Position numbers and translations under genes: made by a program. DNA of 64,000 nt, from positions 16,770,297 through 16,834,296 of the forward strand of contig OU452206.1 of assembly GCA_911728435.2 (NCBI GenBank), read 5' to 3'. The first letter of the stretch is position 1. Each line of letters begins with the position of its first letter. A model generated the notes under the pieces. That model made no database searches. It had not been told where the DNA came from and saw only the letters and a program-made list of their open reading frames with translations. Shown here in pieces: positions 1 through 12,222 of this stretch. The DNA is from Apoderus coryli (lineage: Eukaryota > Arthropoda > Insecta > Coleoptera > Attelabidae).

Positions 1-78
1 ACATACATATAGGCATCATGAAATTTGATCAAAAACTTGCACCCCTTTAACAGATATAAGTAGATGGATATATCAGAA

Positions 79-1451
79 TTAGTATAGACTCAATTGGAAA
101 AACTGTATAATTAAGAAAATGTGTGTACCTTTAGTGTCAGTGGAAATTCTGGGAATATTAAAGTTTAGTTTTGAAAGAATATAAGAACAATCCACCTTGT
201 TATGGAGAATATTATACAAAAACATTAAAGGTGACAAAACACGACGAAGTTCAAGACTCGGCATTGAAAATCGAGCTAAAAGAAGTCCCTGATCGTATCC
301 TCGAGTTGGATAAGCGCTATCCTACTTCCAGACCAAATATTTCAAAAATCTACGTTGTATTTTTTCTAATGACTGCTTATGATATGAATAACATGGGGAC
401 CAAATGATAGATCCATACTCTAAGTTAGAGCGAACATAGGCAAAATAAAGGGCAATAAGAGCATCGACACTCACAAATCCCTTACAACTTCGCACTAAGA
501 AGCCATACATACGACTTGCTTCCTGAATTCTGGTTTTAATGTGCTCATTAAATGTGAGTCTCGAATCGGATATCACTCCGAGGTCAGTAACCAAGTCTGA
601 TCGGGACACACAAATGCCGTTCAGTGTATATAAATTAACAATGAATGAATTTCTTCTTCCGAGAGCAAGTGACGCATTTACACTTTGCTATATTTGGCGA
701 TAATTTGTTTATGTCACACCAGTCGCACAAGTTATTAAGATCACTCTGCAACGCCAAGCAATCCAACCTAGTTGTAATAGGTTTAAACATTTTAAGATCA
801 TCAGCAAACAAAAGCTTTCCTGCCTGAATAGTTTGGACTAGGTCATTGATAAATAAAAGAAAAAGCAGAGGACCCAAATTGGAGCCCTGCGGAACCCCTG
901 ATGTCTTTGTATAGTCATTGGATGTATGTCCGCTTTAATAAACAAATTGACTGCGGCCACTCAAGTAAGACACTATTAGTCTAAGCAAGGCATTCGAGAA
1001 TCAAAATTGATTTAACTTGTTAACCAACACACCTTGATCCATTCTGCCAAACACCTTCGAAAAATCCGTGTATCCATCTGACCACCACAATCCAAGGTTT
1101 CCGATATCTCTTGTGTAATGTGTGTAAGATTGGTAATTGTAGATCTATGATTCATAAATCCATGTTGAAACACAGAGATATCGTTACACAGATTATTGTA
1201 AATACGCGCATATAAAATTGTTTCAAATATCTTTGAGAAATTCAACAGAATAGACACGGGGCGATCTCACACTTATCTCCTGATTTCAAAACAGGAACAA
1301 CCCTCGCCCGCTTCCATACATCAGGGTATTTTTGTGTCTTCAAAATTAAGTTAAAAATGTGCTCCAAAGGTTCCACAAAAGCTCCAATACAATCCCTGAC
1401 AAGAAACGAAGGTACCAGATCGGGACCCGCCGTCATCTTATTCTTCATCAT
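79..1451 (-). pseudogene. Non-LTR retrotransposon (Jockey-like) reverse transcriptase relic
   Basis: Read on the minus strand from 1451 down, the fragments follow the order of a LINE reverse transcriptase: an AGPDLVPSFL segment, a SKIFE segment with FQHGFM (the QHGF block), the GPLLFLLFINDL block with LFADDLK (palm motif with FADD) near 800-870, a DLGV..DSRLTF thumb region near 550-600, and a C-terminal LELRRV..LYNIL stretch near 150-264. Stops and frameshifts split it into at least five pieces, so it is dead. The 5' end (endonuclease and ORF1) is absent, as usual for 5'-truncated LINEs. Motif wording resembles the relics at 49.3-50.4 kb and 61.4-62.7 kb, so they are probably one clade. Family assignment to Jockey is by motif resemblance only. 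Confidence 0.85.
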
Positions 1452-1540
1452 TCATAAATCTTGGTAAGACAAATTGAAATAGTTGGTTGCAGGAAAAATA
1501 GATGTGGGACAAGGTCAGCTTTTACTTTAAAGAGTTAGCC

Positions 1541-2000
1541 ATTTCAAATACTTAAGTAGGTGGACCAACGAAACTGGAAAGCTCTCCATGTACCTTCGGA
1601 AACAAGTCCTCAAATGTTATGTCTGGTCCGTATTACTTTACGGCATCAATGACAAGTAAGCTTGAGGCATTTGAACTGTGGTGCTATCGCCGAATGCTGA
1701 AGATCTCCTGGATTACCCACACTTCCAACGAGGAATTATTATGATGAATAATTAGGGCATATCATCAGAGGATCCAAGTACTCTCTACTCCGCCTAATTG
1801 TCCAAGGAAAAGTGGACGGCACACGTAGGATTGGACGTAAAAAACTTTCATGGTTGCGAAACATAAGGCATAGTGAGCCGGACTGCAACCTGAGCAACTT
1901 TTCAGAGCGGCCGCCGACAGTAACACCTTTCAAAATGTTATCACTACGATGATTGCCAATATCTGAAGACAGACAGGGCGCCGGAAGAAGAAGAAGTGTA
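1541..2000 (+). pseudogene. C-terminal fragment of a second LINE-type endonuclease/reverse transcriptase
   Basis: Forward-strand pieces spell the well-known C-terminal block of a LINE polyprotein: VLKCYVWSVLLYG near 1610-1640, EAFELWCYRRMLKISW near 1668-1715, and LGHIIRG followed by a GKVDGTRRIGRKKLSWLRN-like stretch near 1755-1860. Frames change between pieces, and there is no upstream catalytic core. It is in the opposite orientation to the LINE relic at 79-1451, so it is a separate insertion. The block is typical of RTE/Jockey-type elements; I cannot choose between them. Confidence 0.7.
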
Positions 2001-2310
2001 CCTTTAGAGGAACAACGTAGAACGGTCAATTGGTTTCCCCGGAAGTCTTAGTGAAATAAGAAAAACAAATAATCGTCAATGGAACATTCTTCATCAAGAC
2101 AATGTAAGCGCCCAAAAATTAAATTGATTTCTTCTTTCTTCCGAAACATCAATAATAAGATTGCGTGGAGGTATCCGAAGATGAATTCAAAAGCCATGTT
2201 TTGGAGGCGTCTCAAGCAGATTGGAAAAAAATCTGTTTTGTCACCCCAAAACTTTCCCGAAGGTTGAACTATCAATATCATCTCAATAACATGCAATGAA
2301 CTCCCCTCTT

Positions 2311-2808
2311 CCAAACTCTATCCGTGGACACAGGATAGAGTTTGGAAGAAGAAAAACTTGTTTATTTGTAGATTTGAAGAAAAAGTCATTCTTCATAAAA
2401 ACGTCTGCTTGTGTCAAAACTACAATTTCGTGTACCAAATTTACGATTATTATACAGGGTATATCAAAAATATTATTTGTTATGATTTTGATTTTCTTGT
2501 TTTTTTAAATTTTATTATTTTAATAGTAGCTATGAAATTAACCACTTTGAGAAAAAGGTTTATTAGTTTTTTTTTTGCACAATCGGTGTATTAAATCACG
2601 GTTTTGAAAATATATTCATAAAATTAAAAAAAAAAAACAAAAAAATCAAAATCATTAAAAATGTTATTTTTGATATACCCTGTATAGTAATCGTAAATTT
2701 GGTATTTGAAATTGTAGTTTCGACACAAGCAGACGTTTTTATATAGAATGACTTTTTCTTCTAAATCTACAAATAAAAACGTTTTTTTCTTCCAAACTCT
2801 ATCTATCT
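2311..2808. repeat. Large imperfect palindrome (foldback element)
   Basis: The segment 2331-2508 reappears as its reverse complement at about 2628-2808, with about 120 bp between. Shared landmarks are the fragments ATACAGGGTATATCAAAAAT/ATTTTTGATATACCCTGTAT, GTTTGTGTC-type blocks and CTTCCAAACTCTATC at both outer edges. The left outer edge (2311-2353) is itself a small hairpin, CTTCCAAACTCTATCC facing GGATAGAGTTTGGAAG. Short ORFs on each arm are the same sequence read in opposite directions and are not genes. A CCACCCTGTATA motif lies just outside at 2867. Confidence 0.75.
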
Positions 2809-3120
2809 CTAAATTTGCATTTATTTTCGCAAAAATAATGATACGTTTTGTTCTCATTGGGCCACCCTGTATATTAAACTATAAAGAAATCAAAAGTAAT
2901 ATAATCTATGAATACATAATATGTCGTGTTATAAATAAATTTTTTACAGGAATAAAAAAACCATTGATAGCAAATAATAACATAATTATTGTTGTTAAGA
3001 TACCGCAAAGATAAGCGTCGCTCGCTGGTAAAAACAGCGATAATGTAACCATCAGTAAGTAGGTCAGGCGACTGGCAAGCAAGATAACGGTAGATATAAA
3101 ACGCTTAATTTATTAATATA

Positions 3121-5169
3121 CAGGGTGGTCCAACGAAAAGTTTGCACCTAGCTTTTCTCTTTTTTTTGTAGTCGAATGCGAAAATGCTCGGACACGTCGA
3201 TTTTGCTTTTGAGGGGGACACATTTTAAACATATTTTTCGATCTGCGCCTTTAACCCCCTAGCGGGGGTGAGTAACAACCCTAAAATTTTAAATGGAAAG
3301 AGGGGTCTAATGACATATCATTTGAAAGGACACAAAATTGTCTTTCTAATGATACCCTATTTGTCGAATTTTACTAAAACAGTTAATACGAAAACGACTT
3401 TAAAGACATTAAGCCGATAATTTTGGTATTAATGAGAAATACAAATAAGTTTTAATTATTACGACTGAAAACAACTACAATCATTTCTAAATTATTTACT
3501 TTGAAGAAAAACGGGATTTCAAAAACACTATCTTATTTATCAGAACTAAATTCCTCACTAATCGTTTGCGTTTTTTGTTGAAATAAAAACTGCAGATACG
3601 TGTAGGAAAAGAATTTACACCGTTTATTTTAGTCTTTTCATTGATTCAGTTTGGTTGCTTCTCAAGTTATTTTACTTTTACCGTACAAAATGATTTATTC
3701 CATTCTAGAACGAGTTGAAATTGTTAAACTTTATTTTCAAAATAATAGTAGTGCTAGACTTACGGCTCGCTTATTTAATGAGAGACATCCCGATAAAAAT
3801 GTGAATGATGTGTACGTTGGCAAGTTAGTTAAAAAGTTTGTAGATACCGATCAGAAATGAAGCTGTGGAAGTCGCTGTTTTAGGGCATGTTGAAATGGAT
3901 CATAGTCAAAGTACCCGTCAACTAGCTGAAGCCTCAGGTGTCTCCCGTTCGTCCATAATACGAATTTTAAAAGCGTACAAATTTCATCCGTACAAAATCA
4001 AATTAGTACAGGAACTAAATGAGGATGATCCTGATAGAAGGCTGCAATTTTGTGAAGCAATGAGCCAGCGTTTAATTGAAGATCCGCAATTATTATTTAA
4101 CATTTGTTTTTCCGACGAATGCACATTTTATTTGAATGGAGCTGTAAATAGGCACAATTGCCGTTACTGGGATGACAGTAACCCACATTTATTCCGTGAG
4201 GTTCATACCCAGTATCCTCAAAAAATAAACGTCTGGTGTGGCATATTAGGAAATCATATTATAGGACCACTTTTTATTCCTGGAAATTTAACTGGTGAAG
4301 TGTACCTAAACATGCTTGAAGACACAATTGATCCTTTAATAACACAAATAATAGAAGATGACCAAAATCATACTGCTGATCGGCTTTATTTCCAGCAAGA
4401 TGGAGCACCTCCGCACTATGTGGCTCCTGTAAGACAGTTCTTAGATGACCGGTTCCCTGGACGGTGGATTGGAAGGAGGGGCCCAATTGAATGGCCTGCC
4501 AGGTCACCGGATTTATCGCCTTTAGACTTTTTTCTTTGGGGGCACTTAAAAAATAAATGTTTTGCCACGAAGCCCGAGTCCATAGAAGATCTTCGCCAAC
4601 GCATTACAGAAGAGTGCAGAAACATAACACCTGATATGCTACAAAATGTTAGAAATAGATTTGAACAAAATCTGTATTATTGTATGGAATCAAATGGGTC
4701 ACATTTTCAACATTTGTTAATGTAACGTTTTAATAAATTAATTTAACAGCTTGTTTACTTTTTTTACAAAGCAATGTTAAAACTAACAAACATTGGAATG
4801 TACTAACGATTGCAGGTGTTTTCACTCGCAATAATTAAAACTTATTTGTATTTCTCATTAATACCAAAATTATCGGCTTAATGTCTTTAAAGTCGTTTTC
4901 GTATTAACTGTTTTAGTAAAATTCGACAAATAGGGTATCATTAGAAAGACAATTTTGTGTCCTTTCAAATGATATGTCATTAGACCCCTCTTTCCATTTA
5001 AAATTTTAGGGTTGTTACTCACCCCCGCTAGGGGGTTAAAGGCGCAGATCGAAAAATATGTTTAAAATGTGTCCCCCTCAAAAGCAAAATCGACGTGTCC
5101 GAGCATTTTCGCATTCGACTACAAAAAAAAGAGAAAAGCTAGGTGCAAACTTTTCGTTGGACCACCCTG
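3121..5169 (+). mobile_element. Tc1/mariner-superfamily element with about 365 bp terminal inverted repeats
   Basis: The element starts CAGGGTGGTCCAACG at 3121 and ends with its reverse complement at 5169, flanked on both sides by TA (3119-3120 and 5170-5171), the mariner target duplication. The inverted arms (3121-3485 and 4805-5169) look identical over their outer parts (the first 60 bases compared base by base) and diverge only near the inner ends. Such long arms are unusual for mariner elements, whose TIRs are normally about 20-40 bp. The near-identity argues for recent movement, yet the transposase inside is broken, so it was probably mobilised by a relative. Confidence 0.92.
3690..4725 (+). 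pseudogene. Mariner-type transposase, frameshifted in the linker (DD41D spacing)
   Basis: Part one (3690-3860, 56 codons) is the N-terminal helix-turn-helix region, with LTARLFNERHP followed by a stop right after VDTDQ. Part two (about 3862-4725, in another frame) holds the second HTH (STRQLAEASGVSRSSI) and the catalytic domain: first Asp in FSDE, second in QQDGAPPH, third in SPLDFFLWG. There are 41 residues between the second and third Asp, which matches DD41D-type (rosa-like) mariners rather than DD34D. The reading frames do not meet, and the linker between the two HTHs looks shortened, so a deletion plus frameshift inactivates it. The C terminus (SHFQHLLM) looks complete. Confidence 0.88.
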
Positions 5170-5504
5170 TATATTTCGATATGTACAAAAATTTTATGAG
5201 AAAAGTGTATTGTCTGTTATAATACTGTAAACACACATTTATGTATGTGCATATTTTAAGAAAGCTACTAAATGTGCTGTACTGATCAAAGACATTTACA
5301 CAGACAGATAATACAAGTAAGTAAAAGAATTAACTTCATGTCATATTTGCACCAGATGGTTTCGTTACTCAACCATTATATAGGATGACAACAAATTCTG
5401 CTATAGGTTATTAACGCAATTCTGGCTGATATCATTGAAAGACACATTTAACTTAAAAAGGTTATTCCCTAATCCAGGAGAGATATAATTTGCGTCCTAT
5501 ATTA

Positions 5505-5765
5505 GACCACCTTTATCAGGAATCCTTAAGAAAATATTGCGAAGTTCCCCAAGGATCCATACTTGGACCTCTTCTTTTTTGCTTGTTTAGTCGAGTTTAT
5601 AAAACATAAGGATAACCGTAAACGTTGAATGCGTTATAATATCGTCCCTTAATACATGGATCATAACTTTAAAAATAGTGGTAAGGCTGTTTTCTGTTTT
5701 CACACCAAGCCAATCCAATCCAGTCAAATCTAGACTGCCCAATATTCAACTAGCCAGAATTAATA
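5505..5765 (+). pseudogene. Short LINE reverse transcriptase relic
   Basis: At about 5557-5604 the forward strand encodes VPQGSILGPLLFCLF, the conserved block before the FADD palm motif of LINE reverse transcriptases, and then meets a stop. A degraded NTWI..FTPSQSNPVKS-like stretch follows near 5650-5735 in another frame. No other part of an element is recognisable. Confidence 0.6.
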
Positions 5766-7640
5766 TATAGATAACGCAAATTTGAAAAAATGCTTTGAAA
5801 CTAAATGCGTCACGTTCAGGATCGCGTCCCAATCTGACTTGCTGAGGCTCACCCAGTCGAATTATCGAGCCAGGCTTGGCAAATCCTTCTATAAAAAAGC
5901 TTAAACAATCGAAAACTTGGATTTTAAGTCTGAACTTATCAAAACTTCCAATTATAGTATATCTAGTCCTAATGTAGTAGAAGTATCTATCACTGGTCCA
6001 CAGTATCTAGAAGAAACCTCCGATCATGCCGGTCCCATGCCAGATAATGGACATGCAAATGAAAAAATAACTCTTGGCTCATTCTAAAATAGTTAGAAAA
6101 TGTTCTTGGGTCGGCAAGTAAATCAGGAAAGAAATGATTAAAAATGATCCAAAATCAAGATTTCTGCTCTTGATGAAATCAACCCACAACGGTTTTCTTC
6201 TCTGTCTTATTTGTCTTCTTTTCTGTAGCCTGTGTAAGATTATTGCTTGAAGCAGTACCTCCATTTTCAACAAAGACTAATCAGTGACTGGCAAGACTTT
6301 TATTTACTGTGAAAGCCGTTGATTTCTGGGACTTGACTCGAAGGGACTAAGCCGAACTTGTATAGCTAATAACATTGAAAACTTGTTTAAACCATTACAT
6401 GTGATACACCACCTATTTTTGAATTGGAAATGGCTGTAAATTTAACAATAAAAAATTCAGGGTCGTATTTAAAAATCCGAAGTTTATGATGATTTTTCAA
6501 AAACGAAACGTCGTAGTGAAAATGTGAAAAATAATATCAGAAATACTATCCCATTCTTATCTTGGACACAGTATATGTTCTAATCTTGATTCTTGACTGA
6601 GATATATTATGATCTCGTTCAAAATAAACTAGTCAATGCTCTTGTCAAAACAGACATCACTTATGTATAAATTTTTCTAAAACAAATATTTTGCCTAAAG
6701 GAAATTTAACAACAAATTGTCCTGCTCGAACCGCGTATAAAATAAACAAGGATTTAATGAAGTAAAATAAATAAAATAAGTAAAAATGTACAAATATTGA
6801 ATAACCTAACGATCTGTATTGTGTACATTGTGTTTTAAAAAATAAAATAGCACAAAAGAGATTATAGAAAAACATAAATCAAACTGAATCACGATCCGAC
6901 TATTTAATGATTCCTGCTGAAAGAAATATCGATTTGTTGATGATTATTATTGTCTTTGAAAGTGCCAGTTTAATTGAAAATAATTAATTATTAGTTATAA
7001 TAAAATTTCAATAATTAATGTAATTATTGTTTACCTTTCCTTTGGCATTATTTTCATCAACATTACAATCGCGAAATAGTCGGGCATATAAGGTGGTCCA
7101 AAGAAAAGAAACTTTGGGCTTCTAATGTCTTCAGAAAATCAAAAAACCCACGACACGTTACAATGCATTGTATGTGTGATTGTGATATCCCTAGATGCGA
7201 CGCCAATGTGTAACTAACTATTAGTAAACTCATAAATGTGTCATTATAAATCTTAGCGTATAAACACATATAAAATATTCACATTCACATGGTTTCAAAA
7301 ATAAATAAGCAATTTTTAACAACCGCTTCATTAACATCAATTAGTACACTATGGAAATGTCAAATTGTTATTAAGAAAATAGAAACATTTCCTAATCAGT
7401 CAATGGAGATTAGGACATTCAATATTCTACAAAAATTATTATTCATCGGCCACTTCTTTATCTCTCTGTCGAGAGAAGAGAAACCAAAATTTTAATGTGT
7501 AGGTGAGTTTTAATATTTACACAATCATTTTCCAATATTTACACATTGTTTATTATTATTTAAACAAGACATTTTGTAATGCTTGCCATAAAAGAGAGAT
7601 GTAATATCAGTAGCTGTCCAACAATTTATTTTCCTTCTTA
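5766..7640. other. AT-rich intergenic sequence, no gene recognised
   Basis: No protein family, RNA gene or clear terminal repeat is visible. Short ORFs (for example 6079-6273 and 6657-6875, both minus) have no recognisable motif and match chance expectation in AT-rich DNA. A degraded mariner-like edge (GGTGGTCCAAAG) lies near 7092. Confidence 0.5.
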
Positions 7641-7710
7641 GGGCCGGTTTTTCAATGCTCAGTTAAAACTAACTAACAGTTAACTTTAGCAAACTGCCAT
7701 TGTCCCTGTT
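7641..7710 (+). repeat. PIF/Harbinger-like terminal sequence
   Basis: GGGCCGGTTTTTCAATGCTCAG followed by AGTTAAAACTAACTAACAG resembles the ends of insect PIF/Harbinger MITEs. I do not see the matching opposite end, so this is a fragment at best. Confidence 0.35.
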
Positions 7711-7784
7711 AATATAAGACGTGCTTACAACATGATACATGATCTATTAACAGTCAGTTGCGGAGCAGCGAGTTTAACAGAAAG

Positions 7785-7960
7785 AATTTGTGGCAACATC
7801 GCATCAATAACATGTTCAATATTTTCTGATGTACGAACTGTTCGTCGACGTCCAGGCTTCTTCAAATTTTGTACAGAACCATTTTCACGCCAATGACGAA
7901 CCCAAAACTTAACAGTTTTACTATTTGGTGTGGTGGGATATTATTGTTATTATCAAATTG
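7785..7960 (-). pseudogene. Mariner-like transposase N-terminal (HTH) relic
   Basis: The minus strand has an open stretch reading KTVKFWVRHWRENGSVQ then a KKPGRRRTVRTSENIE segment, the end of the first helix-turn-helix plus the GRPR-like hook of Tc1/mariner transposases. It carries no catalytic domain and no start. Family membership beyond Tc1/mariner is uncertain. Confidence 0.6.
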
Positions 7961-8478
7961 CTTCTTATATAAGTTTCTACACAAAACGGAATGTTGAAAT
8001 AATGTCTCAAAGCAAAAGAATTAAATAATTATTATTGATGAAAACTAACAAACTTCTCGTAGAAAAATGACGTACCACGAAATTATTAATTTAAAATTTA
8101 TTTGTGACAAGCGCCTACTTGATTACTAATTTACTTAAATCCCAAAGACTACAGAAGATAATCCCACAGAGAACAACCTATTTAGATATCTCGTAGGGAA
8201 TTTATTAATAATATAACACCCATATTATTGGGAACCCGGTACATATGCAAGAAATGTCAGATAAAATATTCTCAGATTTTTTTTTTTGTACTGGATTATA
8301 GAGGATTTTTTGGTTCTTTTAAATAAAATTTTATTACATTTTTGATATTTCCAAAATATTGTATACTTAAAATACTTGTAATGCTATTGTAACTTTAATT
8401 TGAACTTCATGTACAACGATCATTTAAAACTGACAACACTGAATGCCAAGTTAACCTGCCATTTGGATTATTTTGTTG

Positions 8479-8985
8479 TTATATTATATTATATTATATT
8501 ATATTATATTATATTATATTATATTATATTATATTATATTATATTATATTATATTATATTATATTATATTATATTATATTATATTATATTATATTATATT
8601 ATATTATATTATATTATATTATATTATATTATATTATATTATATTATATTATATTATATTATATTATATTATATTATATTATATTATATTATATTATATT
8701 ATATTATATTATATTATATTATATTATATTATATTATATTATATTATATTATATTATATTATATTATATTATATTATATTATATTATATTATATTATATT
8801 ATATTATATTATATTATATTATATTATATTATATTATATTATATTATATTATATTATATTATATTATATTATATTATATTATATTATATTATATTATATT
8901 ATATTATATTATATTATATTATATTATATTATATTATATTATATTATATTATATTATATTATATTATATTATATTATATTATATA
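8479..8985. repeat. (ATATT)n pentanucleotide satellite, about 101 perfect copies
   Basis: About 507 bp of uninterrupted ATATT units with no substitution that I can see. The unit contains no stop codon in any forward frame, so two overlapping forward ORFs reading YYIIL repeats are artefacts. On the minus strand the AATAT unit gives TAA in every frame. Perfect identity over about 100 units suggests ongoing slippage or expansion, or assembly collapse or extension. Confidence 0.98.
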
Positions 8986-9189
8986 AGTGAATTATTGTGA
9001 TTTTGGTTTCAAAATGAATTCTTCTAAGCTGAAAATATCTACAAATTGTATTTTAAACGCAAGTTTCTCGAGAATTATGGGAACAAATATGAAAAATAGT
9101 CTATCGCTGTAAAGCTTTAAAAAACTCGACCCACTACTGCTATTTGAAACTTTGGCGGTTGTAGGACATAAAAGAAATCGACAAATATT

Positions 9190-9354
9190 TGAGAATTGCC
9201 AGATAGCGGCCAAACGATAAGAGATAGCAAAGTTTTGTTTGTGCCAGTAATTTTCTCATTCAATTTGAGCTTCGGACATCTTGGTTAATTTTTTTCTATC
9301 TTTTGAAATAAAAGATATTCCCATATGAACTTGCCCAGTTTGGGACACCCTGTA
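9190..9354. repeat. MITE end fragment, same family as 42048-42618
   Basis: It shares an order of blocks with 42420-42618: AGCGGCC..ACGATAAGAG-type start, TTTGTGCCAGT, GGTTAATTTTTTTCTATCTT, ATTCCCATATGAA, then a terminal GGGACACCCTGTAC. Only the right end is recognisable; the left end would lie at or beyond the ATATT array at 8479-8985. Confidence 0.6.
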
Positions 9355-11988
9355 CACTCACCATTTCGGGGAAAAAATTATAATATAAACAAGAAATCGC
9401 TTGCGGGATTTCCCAGTCGTCTTGTGGTAGTCTTATCTATGACAAAAGTGATTGAGGGTTGTAAAAAAATAAAAAATAAAATTAGAAAAAAAAAAAAAAT
9501 TTTACAAAAAAATTAAAAAAAAAAATGAAAAAAAAATTTAAAAAAAAAATCTGAAAAAGTTTCTATCTATTACGGTCTACCGTACCTAAAAATATTAGAA
9601 ATAAATAGAAACATTTTTGAGTTACCCCGTAGATCACCTCTAGGAGCTTATAGTTTAACTTTCAAAGAAATCTTGAATTGAAATCTAAAGAAATCAAAAA
9701 ATTATTCAAAATATTACTTTTCCCTCCGTAACAAAATAAAGAAATACACTCACCCCGTATATAAATTTAATATAAAAATTGACTACCGTATCTTTCTATT
9801 TCTAATTCGTTGGTTTAACCAGATGTTAAAATAACGTTAACGTTAATAGTGGTGGACGTTATTTTTTAGAACTACCATATCTCTCTATTTTGAAATTCGT
9901 TGGTTTGTCATAATTTGCAAATATTTTTTTCTAACGTTACTAATAATTTGCTTGACAGTTATCTTTTGTGTGCGGTAGCTGTCACAGTTTATATGACATT
10001 TGGAATAGTGATATTTATAAAAGGAACGTAGTATGTGTGGAGTGAGTCATATTTTTAAAGATTAATACTTTTTGAATAGATTTTACGAATGGGTACGTTA
10101 TTCTTGCATACGATTGTGACTAAAAATATACGAAATTGCTTGTCCCATATGTTGTGCTAAGAATATAATCATGAAAATGGGTTCAAAAAAAATCGACAAA
10201 TTCCAATATAGTTGCACCTCTAGTTTCACGCCATAATTTGGTTTTGGTAATATGTTTTTACTAACGCGACAGACAAATTGCTTGTGTCAAATAGTTTATT
10301 ATTATTTTCTTTGTTTACATTAATAGTCTAAAAGTTTTCGGCATTTTTTTCATGTTTAAGATCAATTTCAATTTTGTTGTATATTGTAGTGTTATAAAAT
10401 GGTTATTCCATATAGTTGTAGTAAATTTAGAAGTTGTCATTGTGTATTTGAAGTAATATTACTGAAAAATTGTTAATAACCTAAAGTGAAAGTGTCATGA
10501 GAGCCGTCAGATGGATGGATTTCAGATTTTATAATCCTTATATAAAATCTGAAAATCTGATAGTGCTGTCTTTGTCGTCGAAAATCTGCATACTTAATTA
10601 TTGAATACATTATACAGAATTTTTTCTTTTTATATCAGATATCATCTTAATAATATACGACGCGGTAGAATTATCAAAATGGTGTAGATTTTGATATTGA
10701 TATCTCTACGGGTAGATAGACCTTTGGTCCTCTTTAAACTTTTAGTAGGCACTCAAACAGTAGTTTAATTAGTTAATTTATTTCTTAGAGTTTCGACTTT
10801 TATTTCTCACTTATAAAATATATTATCCAAAGATAAATCATACCCACAATAAACGGCTATTATTAAAACTCTAAATAGAACAAGTTTATTTTAAATACAG
10901 GTCTTTTAATTTTAAATATTTACACTTTAACTTTAAAAAATCGTGTTTGGTTTATTATATCCAAAACTCTATTATGCATAATATGTTTGAAAAAATGTAT
11001 GTTGCGAACTGTAACAATAATAATTATAAAATAAGTATTTAAAAAAAATATCAGACGCCGCAAAGTTTGCAATTTTCAGTGTGCGTTTATTTTTTTTAAC
11101 CACATCTGGTTTATCGCACAAAGATAGTGAAAGTTACAATATTGTTTTGTTTATTTGAATTTTGATGCTGACATCATCAATTATAATAATAATATAGATC
11201 AGTGCTTTTTCTAATTTTATAAATAGATTCTATGCTCTAAAATATATCCTGATGAAATACAAACAATCATCGATTCCGCGAATATTGACTTCTGACACAT
11301 TTTATGAAATTTTCAAATACATTTTTTGGGAAGTACGAAAATAGTTTCATGGGAAATTGATAGAGGCATTATTATTTATAACTAAAATCAGATTTGAAGC
11401 GGAGGGACTATTTTTATCTAAATTGTTTACATTGAGGCTCTTGATCGCCAGATTGGATATCATTATAATTTTAAAAATTTTGCTACAAATTCTGCAATTT
11501 TATTTACCACTGTTTAGCCTGTTGAGCTTCATTACTGGACATAATGCAACATATTCTTGTTAAATAGTAATACGTTTTCAAATTAACTTTCGCAAAACTT
11601 CAGCAAGCCTATAAATAACAGTCGTGGGCTAAAACACTAAACATAAATCATTTTCAGAAGGGACGAAGACAACGGAAGATGATCATATTAACCCAATCCT
11701 CAAGGATTGGTCAAATTACTAAATTCTCGAGTGAGATTGCAATATTTTCTTCAATCAATAATATATATATAAGTTTATTATATACACTTGGACAGAGTTT
11801 AATAATCTTGATCTGGGAATACATTTTTCTCTGTGTATACAAATTTAGTGAAAATCTACATTTGAAAAATAATTTTTAATTCTTTACAACGAGCATTATT
11901 CAATAAAGCAAACTAAAAATAGTATTTAAAACTATATTGACCCCTTTTAAGGGAGTTGACCGTAATGTATTTCAACAAGTTGACTATA
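9355..11988. other. AT-rich intergenic sequence with an A-rich tract
   Basis: 9465-9555 is a run of A-rich sequence. The rest has no ORF with recognisable motifs, no RNA gene and no clear terminal repeats. Two segments near 9780-9960 share a CTATTT-TTCGTTGGTTT block, suggesting a small internal duplication. Confidence 0.5.
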
Positions 11989-12222
11989 TACCGGGTGATT
12001 CAGGGGGAAATCTCAATATTTTATGTAGGAATCCAGAATAACCATGAAATTTGCTATATTAACATGGATCCTACTCCCAGCCGTTGCAGACATATAGGGT
12101 TAAGCAACATTAAGTTTAAGATTTTTAATTCATTATTTAAGCTATGTCTTATAGTTTTCGAATAATATGCCTTATTTTCACTGTTGTTTAGCAATAGCAA
12201 CCCCTAATTCGGGCCCTACCGC

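Noticed and set aside
1739..2029. 96-residue minus ORF
   Set aside because: It is the reverse of the plus-strand LINE C-terminal fragment, whose motifs are clear.
8400..9000. Two forward ORFs of 175-196 residues made of YYIIL repeats
   Set aside because: Pure artefact of the ATATT array, whose forward frames contain no stop codon.
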